From NCBI GenBank assembly GCA_036897095.1, contig JAYMSP010001433.1, positions 1 through 32,215 on the forward strand: 32,215 nt of DNA, written 5' to 3'. Positions within the stretch are counted from its first letter, which is position 1. Every line of letters begins with the position of its first letter. Shown piece after piece: positions 1 through 10,339 of this stretch. Both the position numbers and the translations under genes were made by a program. The DNA comes from Plantago elongata. Lineage: Eukaryota; Streptophyta; Magnoliopsida; Lamiales; Plantaginaceae. The notes under the pieces are model-generated. The model searched no databases, had not been told where the DNA came from, and saw only the letters and a program-made list of their open reading frames with translations.

Positions 1-353
1 CAAAATTTTTCATTGGTTCATTTAGTGGCCTCTCTTTCTAGAATGAAGATAGGTGCAACGAGAAAAGGAGGAATGAAAGCAAGAACCAGTGTGTAAAAAT
101 GTATTTTGGCATCCATATGATTACTTTTCTTTCAAGATTGTAACTTATGTAAATTTTCATGCAATTTGGCATTAACAAGCGTGCATATCAGTTTATATGA
201 AGGTGCTTGTATGAGTTTGTTTGTTTAGTAGCAAGACATTAATTATTGTAGCTTAAAATTTATACGTTGTATAAAAGAAACAGGGATATAATACCATTTA
301 TACTTTATCAAACAAAACACGGGCACCGCGCTTGCGCGGTGCTTCAACTCTAG
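1..353 (+). mobile_element. Helitron-like element, 3' terminus (5' part outside the window or unrecognised)
   Basis: A perfect 8-bp GC stem (GCACCGCG at 323-330, loop CTTG, CGCGGTGC at 335-342) is followed 7 nt later by CTAG (350-353) and then a T. A short GC-rich hairpin just inside a CTRR end, inserted before a T, is the classic 3' end of plant Helitrons. These are rolling-circle transposons without terminal inverted repeats or target-site duplications. The element should extend leftwards from 353. I could not identify its TC-type 5' end, so the start given here is only the window edge. No Rep/helicase coding is visible, so this copy looks non-autonomous or truncated. Confidence 0.6.
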
Positions 354-658
354 TAAGTTATATATTTGAGAATGATAATCCATTGCAGATAGGTGGCATA
401 TACTCTCAGACGGGAGAAAAACTTTCGTTGTTCTCCTCTCTATCTTGTTGATCCCCATGATGAGACGAGGTCCGCCCGGGGAGGGGGAGGTGATAAATGC
501 TTGTAGAATAATATTTTTTTCATCTTTCGTTAGGTGACACAGACCACTGAAGGGAGGTTGCCCTATAGAGTACCAGGGGGTTGGAGAAAAACACAATCAT
601 ACATATAAAATTATGTTTGTAGATAATAATTTTTGTGTCGTGTACGGTGGAGGTGCAA

Positions 659-740
659 AATTGTTTGAGGCCTAATTGCTCTAAAAAATTTCATATGTTG
701 GTGTAGTTTGTAGAGCAAAAGTCATGGGCCTCAAACAATT
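659..740. repeat. Hairpin with perfect 14-bp inverted arms
   Basis: AATTGTTTGAGGCC at 659-672 is the exact reverse complement of GGCCTCAAACAATT at 727-740. A second inner pair, TTGCTCTA (676-683) and TAGAGCAA (711-718), extends the stem after a small asymmetric loop. The apex is about 27 nt. This could be a relic foldback/MITE or a transcribed hairpin; no gene is attached to it. A 19-nt piece at 686-704, partly in the loop, recurs exactly at 1045-1063. Confidence 0.6.
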
Positions 741-2253
741 AGGATTTGCCATATGCTCTAAATACACTGCAAATTAAGCTATAAGTATGAATTCATGATC
801 CCCTAAAAACTTGTTAGATATCTATTGGTCGGTTCTGGACATATTCAGTTTGAGTTTTACCCAACCAACTGCTGGTACTGCTTAATCTCAACCTGTATGG
901 GACATCAGTTGTGTTTATTACAGTAGTAGATCGATCATCCAACAGGTTATGACAGGATATGAATATTCATATAGCTTTCGGAAATAGACTCCAATTGCAC
1001 ATTTGCACTTGGAAAAGCTAGTTGGTGGATGAGTAAAGTAAATTAAATTTCATATGTTGGTGTTAAAGAGTCATTTTCTTTTATGTTGAAATGTTTGTTC
1101 GTTTATCGTTAATTAGATTAAGAAATATATATAATCTTGAAGTTGAATGTGAAGGGTGCGTTTGTTCTTTTCCCATTTTCATTCTTATCTTGATTTCTTG
1201 TACTGTTTTCATAATCATCTAGTGCATAGAAATTCTTTTGATGTAAACGGACAATTTATATATACACGATCATTAATCGGTTGAGTTCCTTCCATACTGT
1301 ATTAATATTAGTGTGTGAACCGGAAGACTTTCAAGATAATCACCATCCTAAAATTATTCCAGAAAAATCACACTTAACTTTATAATTTTTGTATGTGAAT
1401 TTTCGAGAAGAAAGGTGTACTTTATTGGTGTGAATATCATTCTTAATCCGTTTAAATTATTTGAACTTGATTTGAAAATGCATCTACGTTTAAAGAAAAA
1501 GCATGATATGCATCTTAATTAAACCATGAACCCTAATGGAGTTTCTGATCGTCGAAAATAAACCATTTGATTGCATTTACGTGATTGAGATGTTGACACA
1601 GTACACAAAATTCAATTAAAAACCCGATGGACTTAACATTAACTAATCATCCTATAATCGGTGAAGTTTTGAGAATATTGGCTGGCATAGTATATCCTTC
1701 TGCTACGTGCCTAACATGTAAATGGCCCTGCCAAGAAAGTCAACAGAGAAGGAAAATGTGGTAGTAGCAATTTAATTAACCATAGCCATAATGCCATATC
1801 ATTCATGCATTTTCTGCAAATAACCAAAGGAATGAGAATGTGAAATTATCGTACACCTACCTGTAGATTGGAATTGGGCGGCGCTATAAATAGAATTCAC
1901 AATGTTCGTGCGACCAAATAACTATACAATATACATTTCTTATTTTAAAATTCACATTTGACTTAAATGAAATTATAATTCAAGATGGAACGAGTAATGA
2001 AATATTAAATAAATAAATAACTAAACAATATGTATTTCTTATGTTAGTAGGTGATAAAAATCTAATGTGTTGGGAGTATTCAAAGTTTGCAAACAAGAAG
2101 CAATAAAATTGCATCGACCCATGAATTTAGAGCAAAATTGTTCACATGATGAATCAAGTGAATATAGGACACGAATTAACATGTGTGCTTATGAATCAAC
2201 GTAGATCCCTAGAATTTTAATGTTTTATAAATATTTTAACTTGTGTGAATTAA
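741..2253. other. Intergenic, no gene seen
   Basis: AT-rich DNA without credible coding. It contains the second copy (1045-1063) of a 19-nt direct repeat, and two diverged copies of an approximately 26-nt AT-rich motif near 1917 and 2018. Confidence 0.6.
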
Positions 2254-2393
2254 AAAATTGGAGAATTAAAGTGAAATTTAAAGTGACAACGAAGCGCATC
2301 TCAGTTGGTAGGACACTTCACCACAAAATTGGAGAATTAAAGTGAAATTTAAAGTGACAACGAAGCGCATCTCAGTTGGTAGGACACTTCACC
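2254..2393 (+). repeat. Tandem duplication (2 x 69 bp, period 71) with a tRNA-like SINE head
   Basis: Positions 2254-2322 and 2325-2393 are identical over 69 bases, separated by AC. Each copy ends with GCGCATCTCAGTTGGTAGGA, which resembles the D-arm/A-box of a tRNA (CTCAGTTGGTAG) as found at the head of tRNA-derived plant SINEs. No B-box (GGTTCGA type) follows, so these are fragments and not intact SINEs or tRNA genes. Perfect identity in noncoding DNA implies a recent duplication. Confidence 0.7.
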
Positions 2394-2995
2394 TCCAGTC
2401 AATAGATGAGTCATCTTTTAATCAATTTTTTTTTTTTAAAAAAGGTGAAATTCAAAGTAAATTTTTGATAGATATATTTCAATATCATTTTAATAAGACC
2501 ATATATATTGTATAGTATATAGGACTCTCGACCCCGTGGACGTCAATCAAACCACTGGGGTCAGTTTTGTTTAGTAGATTCTCGTTCAATTGTCCATCTC
2601 CTATCAGGGAGATCCGGTGAGGGTGTCAATTTCAAATGGGCCAGCCGTTAGAAATGATCGATCAATCGATAGTCGTAAAATTCATATTTATGGATTGCTC
2701 ATAATTAAGAGTAAGTGGTTATTCCTTAAACGTAATTAGTTGATATAGCATTTGATTGGTAGTGACGGATATAGATATATACACACTGATCGAACATGTA
2801 ATATGTTCAATTTGTTAGGGCGTCGGCCAAGCCAACCCATGTGGGGTGCATGCATCATGCATGCTAGCTTCATAATTACGTCTCACCAAATTAACGGTAT
2901 AAAAACACCATTTCTTACAAAAACGAATTCATCAATAATTGATTAATTATTATTATATTTACAATTAATTAATTTCCCAAAATATATTCAGCCTC

Positions 2996-3027
<32 letters not shown>

Positions 3028-3620
3028 AACAACGAGCTTATTAAAAATGAACATTTAATAACATGTAACATGAACAAGATTGGAAAGTAGTTATATTTAT
3101 AACGCCGTAATTTGTTACAAATACAATCTTGTAATGTATACATAAAGAATTACATATACCCTTTAATTAACTAACTTGGATTTGAAAATATAATTTTGTT
3201 AGTATATTATATGGTATAAATTAAAATCATATGGCAAACGGCAAAAAAACTTTAAAAAATGATACTAGACGTCTTAATCCTATCTTGTATTTTGAGTGAA
3301 ACCCAGAGTTAGACTAATTACAATTTAGCTGGTGTAACTAGAATGGATGGTGATATATATTTGACTTTCAAGGAAGGAAGGCAGGCAGGCAGGCATCAAA
3401 TATATGACAACAAAAGAGTAAAGGCTCAGCAATATAGTACAAACCCATCTATATTCAAGAAATGGGTCATTTTGATGATTTCACCATTTTTTAGTCGTTC
3501 GTCAATTTCCAAATTACTTGAAATTATATATATTTATTAACTAAAAGAATGTGCTGCACTGTCTCTCACTATTCGATATCATCTTTTTCTCCCTCTAGCT
3601 GGTTCGTTGCCTTTTTTCTT
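2394..3620. other. Intergenic upstream of the HIPP gene, with simple repeats
   Basis: AT-rich. Visible structures are an imperfect inverted repeat at 2530-2562 (GACCCCGTGG / CCACTGGGGTC, one bulge), the 17-bp palindrome at 2848-2864 and an (AT)n tract at about 2995-3027. No convincing gene. Confidence 0.6.
2848..2864. repeat. 17-bp palindrome containing RY (CATGCA) motifs
   Basis: GCATGCAT, one C, then ATGCATGC: a perfect 8-bp inverted repeat with overlapping CATGCA RY boxes. RY boxes bind B3-domain factors in seed promoters. The next gene start is 1 kb away, so a regulatory role is only a possibility. Confidence 0.45.
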
Positions 3621-3628
3621 CTTACGGC

Positions 3629-3656
3629 AACTCAACTCAACTCAACTCAACTCAAC
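3629..3656. repeat. (CTCAA)n microsatellite in the HIPP leader/promoter
   Basis: About five perfect CTCAA units lie in a pyrimidine-rich stretch 200-240 bases upstream of the HIPP ATG. It is probably in the 5' leader or just upstream of it, and is likely polymorphic in length. Confidence 0.7.
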
Positions 3657-3861
3657 TCCCCTCCCTTTCATTATTTCTTTCTGCCCATTCATACAAATAC
3701 TTATACAATCGATTATAATAATACTAATAACACGTAAATAAGTAGTACTACTACTACAAGTTCCTTTTCTCCTCCTTGTTCTTTATGAATTCCTTTCATT
3801 TCAATTTCATTTTCTCTCTTCTTTCTATCTGAAAAAGTCTCTCTCAGTATCAGGATTATTC

Positions 3862-5498
3862 ATGGCTGCTGAGAAGGTATGCAAATCAAATTAGCTCCTC
3901 AATTCCCTGTTTTTCTACATTTTCTTGATCGATCAATCGTTACATATATACTCAGCTTTCATTCTTTCACTAATTAATGGATGATATAATCGCGTATGTA
4001 GGTGACCGTGATGATACTGAAGGTTGATCTGCAGTGCCCTTGCTGCTACAAGAAAGTCAAGAAAATCCTCTGCAAGTTTCCTCGTAAGTCGTTGTCGTCG
4101 TCGTTTCATTCGATTCGATCGCTTTGATTTATCACCTGCTCTAGCTGCAGTTCAATCCAAATGTTTCTTTCCTCTGCTTTTATTTGTTTCACACACTCGC
4201 ATACGTCACGTAAATGCATCCATGGACTAGAATAATATTGATGTTATATTCGTTCATTTTTACCGGCCTTTATCACTCATCTGGAATAAAGAATCATCTC
4301 CTTTAAGTTCTTCTTCCTTTACCTACCCGCCCGCCCACTTCCTAATCCAAGCTTGATTACTTTGTATGTTTACTTGGACACATACACGGGTATAGGCTTA
4401 GGCTGTGTGGGTCAATTTTCGAATTTGTTCATTTTATTTTTGTAATTCAGCTCGGTTTGCATTTCTAAAATAACATTTTAACATCTCATTTTGGGTTTTT
4501 ATCCTATATTGGAAAATAGTTTAGGTACATAGTTTCATGGGGATGTGTTAATAAGATTGGAACGTGTGCAAAAGTACATTTGAGATCTCCAAAAGGCAGG
4601 GGTCTTTTTTATATTTAACAACATTACAAAGGTGAGAATGTGAATAGCCAATAGTGCAAGTTACCGCGTTATTTGAATTATTTGAGTTGCTATTTGATGA
4701 ATTAATTAAGATTAATGATTGTTGTTTAATTAGTTTCTTCTCTTTATTTGGTGGTTGTGCATTCTGATTATGCAACGCACGATGTGATGATGCATTATTT
4801 AGGACCACTCAACAACAACTTATTACTACATAATTTATCTTTGTGACGAAAATTCATTGCCTCTAGTTTATAACACGCTTTTCACTTGTCTTATCATTGT
4901 GACAAAAGAAATTAGGAACCAAACTTTTGATGAGAAAGCCAACAAGGTTACAATCACTGTAGTATGTTGCAGTCCAGAGAAGATTCGTGACAAATTATGT
5001 AGCAAAGGTTGCAAAGTCATCAAAAGCATTGAGATAGTCGAGCCGCCAAAGCCCAAGCCCAAAGAGCCCGAGAAGCCCAAGGAACCCGAAAAACCTAAGC
5101 AACCTGAAGAAAAGCCGAAGGTTATAGTCATTGAAAAGCCCAAGGAACCCGAAAAGAAACATGTTACATTCAAGGAACCAGAGAAGCCTAAGGAAGCTCC
5201 AAAACCCACTCCACCACCAAAAAACCCTGAACCGGCCCCACCTAAAATGCCCGACCCAATGCCAACACCGATTCAAGGATACCCACCGGCTTTTCCAGTG
5301 CAAACTTGTTGTGGGCCCTGTTATGAGGGGTACGGTGGAGGGCCGTGTTACCATGGGTACTCCGTACCCCCTCCCCCACAACCTTGCTATGATGGTTACT
5401 ATGGATATGGAGGGAATTACCATGGAAGGGCTACTCATGTGACTAGGTGTGATTACTATTTGAGTGAAGATAACCCTCAAGGTTGCTCTATCATGTAA
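3862..5498 (+). CDS. Heavy-metal-associated isoprenylated plant protein (HIPP; Pi21-like type)
   Basis: Three exons, 3862-3876, 4002-4083 and 4909-5498, join with GT-AG introns to 687 nt (228 residues). Residues 4-76 form an HMA fold with the metal-binding CxxC as C17-P-C-C20, on the first helix after strand 1. Residues about 77-150 are a low-complexity K/P/E region with repeated EKPKEPEK units, followed by a Pro/Tyr/Gly/Cys-rich tail. The protein ends CSIM, a CaaX box; terminal Met favours farnesylation, so it is probably lipid-anchored at membranes. In the family these proteins bind Cu, Zn or Cd or act as protein scaffolds; rice Pi21, a blast-susceptibility factor, has a similar HMA plus Pro-rich layout. 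The first intron falls just after MAAEK. The CaaX end and intact frame support an active gene; metal and partner are unknown. Confidence 0.9.
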
Positions 5499-6876
5499 TG
5501 GGTTCTTCATTCTCCTCATGGATCACATATGCACAATCATGGACCAAGGCCCAATGGTCATTTTCACAAGTCACAACATGCAATGCCGGACCAGTTTTGG
5601 GTAGCCATGTTTGCATTCCCTTGTTTCATATGTAAAGAAGAGAAATTATACATACATACATACATATTATATTAAATATTTCGTCGGTTGTAGGTTGCTA
5701 ACATCATCATATTACTTTGCATTGAATAAAAGTGGTCATTAATTGTCGATGACTTTTCAATCTTTTTTCTTGCTTTCATTTGTTGCCTTTCCATTAAAAG
5801 TGAGTATGTTCAAACCATGCAAGTCCATAAAAAGAAAGAGCTGCCAATTTGGCTTCAATCACTTCTTACAGGTAAAAATAAGGAGAGGCAGATTGATGGG
5901 GAAATATCAACAAACAAGACAAGTGATTTATTAAATCTTATGTTATGAGTTTAAAAAGATACTAAAAGGAGGATTCTTGATTGATCAGTAAGTGGTACCA
6001 GATATAGACGCTCGTAGTTGTATTACACTTGTTTCGGTTTAATTAAGTATTATAATTTCTTTTTCGGAGAAAATGAGTTCGCCCAGACAAGAATGGAAGT
6101 AAAAGTATTAGTTGTTCTTGGATGTTATCAGTAACCAGTTGGGATCATATCCTATCTGCATAAAATTACATGAAGATTGATGGACATGAGTCACATGACT
6201 ACTTAAAGTAGAAATGTAGTGCAAAAATCTCTCAAGCACTTTTAATTTTCTTCAAGAATATGAGCGTATAATAAAAGGAACTGATGACAAGATGAATTAG
6301 AAATAGATGGTGACCAAAGTATTAGTAGTGCTAGTTAATAGAGACAGGAGCAAGAGGAAATCTAATAAGTCTTTTTTTTAAAGATTGTTGTTAATGGAAC
6401 TGCTTTTACTCATAAATTGATAGATAGGTCACATAATTTGATGATCAAGAAAGCAGAAGTTAATAAATGATGGAGTGCAAGTAAGCCGCTTCGCCCGAAT
6501 TAATAATTGGAGGTTCGAAACACCTTTAACCATTTCAAAAAATAAATATGGAACTTTTTTAAAATAAAATATTCAGGCAATAGATCACTATATCCAAGGA
6601 GTTGACATTAACCATGTGCATTTTGGAATTTGGATGCAGAGAACCAAAAAACAACGCATAAAATTAGCTAGCAGAACTTGACTTCAATACATTACTAAAA
6701 ACCATTTTAAACTCAATAGTCAACCCCAAAACCACCACAAGCCATGTCTTTTAGCTACACCAGAAGTTGAATCCAACATAAACAACTCATTCCCGTCTGC
6801 TCTCACTAGTCAGACCTCTTGTATGTCGCCTGCACGTTCGCTTACTTGCCAAGACGTGCTGTCTGTTCGCATAACA
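5499..6876. other. HIPP 3' region and intergenic
   Basis: The 3' UTR is probably up to about 5730 and carries a (CATA)n tract at 5651-5665. The rest is AT-rich with no gene. Around 6480-6525 a GGTTCGAAAC motif resembles a SINE/tRNA B-box, but no matching A-box is clear. Confidence 0.5.
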
Positions 6877-6877
6877 C

Positions 6878-6888
6878 TATATATATGT
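6878..6888 (+). promoter_or_regulatory. TATA box of the small MGNC protein gene
   Basis: CTATATATATG lies about 40 bases upstream of the ATG at 6926, implying a very short leader. An ACGTG core lies just upstream near 6854. Confidence 0.5.
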
Positions 6889-6925
6889 GTCTTCACTTTT
6901 GCCAGATTCAAAGCATTCACATAAA

Positions 6926-7261
6926 ATGGGAAACTGCATTGGCATTGCATTCTCCAAGCACATCAAAGTTGTTCCTGGTGATGAAGATCAGGCGGCCTCG
7001 TTGAAGATTGCTCCATTGCCATTAGGCGCGATGTTGAAAGTTCCTCATAAGGTACAGCAGCAAATGTTGCAAATGTCACAGAAAGTGGTGGCTGAACAAG
7101 AATGTGATGGCAAGAGAATCAAACTTGTAGTCACCAAGAAGGAATTGGAGCTGCTTAAAAGGAGTGCAGGGGATATGCAATTGAGACATGCGGTGCTTGA
7201 GTCGATATTGAGGAAGGGAAAGAAATGGAAGCCGTCTTTGTCTACTGTTCCAGAACTGTAG
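6926..7261 (+). CDS. Small N-myristoylated DUF4228/PADRE-like protein
   Basis: Single-exon frame of 111 residues. I chose the ATG at 6926 over one 13 codons upstream because it begins MGNCIGIA: Gly2 fits N-myristoylation and Cys4 palmitoylation, and a TATA box lies just upstream. The body has a basic VTKKELELL segment (about 66-75), a helix, and a conserved-looking C-terminal KWKPSLSTVPEL. This layout is that of short plant DUF4228/PADRE proteins, several of which respond to stress or pathogens; their biochemical role is unknown. Plasma-membrane attachment is inferred from the N-terminus. It is shorter than most family members (often 150-200 residues), but the frame is clean. The family assignment is from pattern resemblance only. 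Confidence 0.75.
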   Translation: MGNCIGIAFSKHIKVVPGDEDQAASLKIAPLPLGAMLKVPHKVQQQMLQMSQKVVAEQECDGKRIKLVVTKKELELLKRSAGDMQLRHAVLESILRKGKKWKPSLSTVPEL

Positions 7262-8147
7262 GATAAATGATAGGAGTTGTTGGTTTTTGCCCTTTAGTGA
7301 GAACAGCAATTTGCAACCCCGATCGTCCTTGTCAGGTTACAACAAGGGAAACTTGAGAGGTATTTTCGAACTTATAAGTAGTCTGTGTACATGGAAAGGA
7401 TGTGTATATAGGGGCTCCAAATGCTTAGAGAAGAGAACTCATGAAGCTAATGAATCTTCTGTGTATGAAGTTCATTTAAGGCTTATGTAACAGAATGCAT
7501 GTCAAAATGACTTGTAAATGAATATGAGGATTTTTGGGATCTCATATCATTAGTCATTTCAGAATCAAATATTAATTTCATTTATATTTCGCGTCCCTAA
7601 ACCACATACAGATCATAATGCGTAACAATTTCACCAGTCGCTGCATGTGCAAACTCTGTCACCTCATAAGAGTTTAAAAGGTGCAAATGCGAAAATGATC
7701 TAAAAAGTTCCTAGCTAGGAAAGATGTCAGCGTAAACTACACTGATACTCTATGAGTATCCGAATTTTGGGAAGGTGGAACCTATAGACAGGGATAAAGT
7801 TATTCCATATACCAGAATTGAGGTTTCTGTTGCAAAAGATCCTCCACAAAAGGAATCAACATACCAGTTTAAATGGGAAAGCACAATCTAGTTCATGAAC
7901 TGTAGGTTTCGTTCGTGATGGAGAATATGGTTAGAACCTTCATAACATTGTGTTATTTTTGTAAGATGAAGAGCTCAAACAGTCATTCTATACAGGGAAA
8001 GGGGGCTAGGAATATTCAAGTTGGAATATCTACTCTAGTAAACAAAGTACATAGAAAGAAAGTTATGTGGTATGTCAAACAAAGAATCTCCACAAAAGCT
8101 TTTTCTACTTTCTCATGATAAAAGCTGGCAAAACATTCCCTCTTCAG
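7262..8147. other. 3' UTR and intergenic
   Basis: The 3' UTR of the preceding gene probably reaches about 7560. The rest may hold an untranslated upstream exon of the next gene, because a polypyrimidine acceptor (TTCCCTCTTCAG) ends at 8147. No coding is supported. Confidence 0.45.
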
Positions 8148-8170
8148 TGATTACAATCTCAAAAGGATCC

Positions 8171-8446
8171 ATGGACTTCTACGCAAGGCTAATGAAGTAC
8201 AGGTACCTTGTTGCTACAGCAATAGCTGTGTCGTCTTGCCTGGCACTTTCTTTGGTTGTATTGCCACATTTTACGAGCATCCTGTCTTACTTCTGGCCTC
8301 TTATCGTCTCCACAGCTATAGTTTTGGCGGCGGTAGTTGCCATTGGCCAAATGTCGCCTATACCTCGTGAATCTTCTGGTGACAGGGAGGGCAAAGCATT
8401 CATGGATTATGTTGTAGGACATACAGAGTTTATGGAGCAATATTAA
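8171..8446 (+). CDS. Small two-helix membrane protein, function unknown
   Basis: 91 residues if translation starts at 8171. The same frame is open to an ATG at 8072, but a good 3' splice acceptor at 8136-8147 lies between them, so I prefer the downstream start, which also carries a good context (TCCATGG). Two hydrophobic segments (about 12-32 and 37-60), separated by a short polar turn, are followed by an acidic/polar tail ending GHTEFMEQY. I do not recognise the family. It converges with the potassium channel gene, whose stop lies 308 bases away on the other strand. Composition and the amphipathic ends look like a real protein; the likely location is an internal membrane or the plasma membrane. 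Confidence 0.6.
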   Translation: MDFYARLMKYRYLVATAIAVSSCLALSLVVLPHFTSILSYFWPLIVSTAIVLAAVVAIGQMSPIPRESSGDREGKAFMDYVVGHTEFMEQY

Positions 8447-8753
8447 AGGGGTTTAGTGATAACTCAATATCTACTTGACAGTCAGGTAAAATCGACTATA
8501 TGTGTATGATCTGAGCAGGCATATGTGAAGAGCCTCTATTAACTTGTAATTGATCTACAACTATATATGTTACTGGTCATATTTGAATTTTACAAGATAT
8601 ACCTAAAGCCTAAAGGGAACCTTTCTTTTGTTCCATCTTCCTATAAAAATCTTAGCATCTATACGTTAAGAACGGATAACAATTGGAACACAAGAAGCAA
8701 CATAAATGTCATATGTTCATCGATTATGAAAAATAAGATTGAGTCTCAACTTT

Positions 8754-9905
8754 CTAAGAACCGGATGATCCAGGATTAACCAGATCAGCTCTTGTTAGCG
8801 TTCCAGAGCTATCGACATCAAGATTTCTGAACCCTTCCATCACCATTGCGACATCTTCCTCACTAATTTTCCCCAACTCTTTGAGTTTATATATCGCAAA
8901 TTCTGCAGCACTGTTTAAACAATAAATCAAGAAAATTAGTGTTCTGCAGATGCATGAGCTGACTAATGACAGTGCTTACAGCAGCATGTAATGTAACATG
9001 ACTTGCCTAACAACTTTATCATTATCAAGATCTGCAGCCTCGAGATCCAAAACAGTCAGCTTCCTGGTAAGAACCCAATTCACCAACGATCTCCTTCGCC
9101 TTTCTGTATATAACTCAGCAAGGGAGTAATAAAACTGAGCCAAACAAATGGTGCTTATCGATATCCATATAGTAGCAAACAAACGTCCCCCAAACGTCGA
9201 AAAACTTTTATCTCCATACCCAAGGGTAGTAATAGTAGCACAGACACAATAAAATGCATCAAAAAGATTCAAGCCCTCTTTCTGATACAGAACGAGGATT
9301 CCAGCAATTACGAGCATCACAAGTAAAACTGAGCAAGTTATAAATCTGTACTTAGCCTTGTTAGTTTCAACCTCCCTAAGTATCTCAATGTTACTACACT
9401 TTTCACGCATATGCATTGCCTTAACCAAGAGAACCTCTTGCTTTTCGACAATATAGTCTGCAGCTTTACTTAACAGAAATCCAACAACCGCCATTCCTAT
9501 GAACACGAAAATGCAAGCAAACAACTTGGACATTACGCTGTCAGGTACGAGGTCACCATAACCGACAGTAGTCATAGTGACAATGCAAAAGTAGATGGCA
9601 TCTAAGACACCATTAGTCTTCTTGCCCTTCATAGCATCTCTGACTAGGAAGAAACATAAAGCTGCTACAATCAGATAAGCTGTGAAGAAGAACACAACCT
9701 TGTTAAAATCTAGACTGTTGGAAAAGATGGAGTCAGGGTGTTGGATAGATGTGGAATATTGCTGGTGCAATTGATGAATATCCTCAGTTGGAACGGTCTT
9801 GGAACGGCGATAGGCTCGTTTCTTTAAGGCATTGTTTCGAGCAGACTGATGTGAAGGATCCACAACTGTTGCTAGCAGTGGATCTTCAGCATCATTCTTT
9901 GCCAT
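8754..9905 (-). CDS. TPK1: Vacuolar two-pore potassium channel, TPK1 type (KCO family)
   Basis: Two exons, 9905-9007 and 8910-8754, give 1056 nt (351 residues; Arabidopsis TPK1 is of similar size). The order is: N-terminal 14-3-3 site R34-S-K-T37-V-P39; M1 about 68-89; first pore TVGYGD (selectivity GYGD 115-118); M2 about 127-152; M3 about 188-207; second pore TLGYGD (229-232); M4 about 241-265. Two EF-hands follow: loop 1 D292-E303 (Lys297 replaces the usual Gly) and loop 2 D331-D342 (Asp instead of Glu at position 12). The family makes dimeric, Ca2+- and 14-3-3-activated, voltage-independent K+ channels of the tonoplast. The join assumes donor AG|GCAAGT (a GC-AG intron), which restores KVVSAAEF inside EF-hand 1; a GT donor 27 nt downstream would insert nine residues there. 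A 5' UTR intron is likely (9940-10067). Confidence 0.93.
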
Positions 9906-9939
9906 AAGACTCTTTAAGGCGTTCTAAGTTGGGATAATC

Positions 9940-10067
9940 CTGCAGTATGCAACAAGGCTAAATAAATGGAGCTATGAACATAAAAATGAACTGGTGCTTC
10001 TATGTTTCTTAACAGAAAAAAATACACAAAGCAAGAACAAGGACTTGTATGATCATAGAAGATTTAC
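9940..10067 (-). other. Probable intron in the TPK1 5' UTR
   Basis: Reading the minus strand, donor AAG|GTAAAT ends an exon at 10068 and acceptor CTGCAG|GATT starts the next at 9939, 34 bases before the ATG. Both motifs are strong and the 128-nt length is usual for plants. No transcript evidence is available here. Confidence 0.45.
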
Positions 10068-10339
10068 CTTCAGATGAGAACAGAAAGGAAGAGAAAACAC
10101 AAAAAAAAAAATCCAATCTTTTGAAATAGCAGCAAGTGTTACTTGAATTTTCAGTAATTTTTATATGAAATGAGAGATAATTACGGAAAATATTCCCGGA
10201 TTATTTGTGTCCGTATTAAATGGATCATCTTGAAAGATGGAAACAGAGAAGGTACATATTTGTAATCATCCTAAATTTAGAAGTGATATATATCTTCGAT
10301 ATTCAATTCACCTCATTAGGCTTTCATTACATGTAATTC

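Noticed and set aside
243-596. 117-codon minus-strand open frame
   Set aside because: It crosses the Helitron 3' border, has no known domain, and its composition follows a GC-richer patch; not supported as a gene.
3549-3737. 62-codon plus-strand open frame
   Set aside because: It is created by the CTCAA microsatellite and pyrimidine-rich leader of the HIPP gene.
4868-5519. Overlapping open frames on both strands inside HIPP exon 3
   Set aside because: They are shadows of the K/P/E repeat; reverse translations are Gly/Leu/Phe-rich low-complexity sequence.
8072-8170. Upstream ATG extending the small membrane protein by 33 residues
   Set aside because: A strong 3' splice acceptor ends at 8147 within the extension, and the ATG at 8171 has better context.
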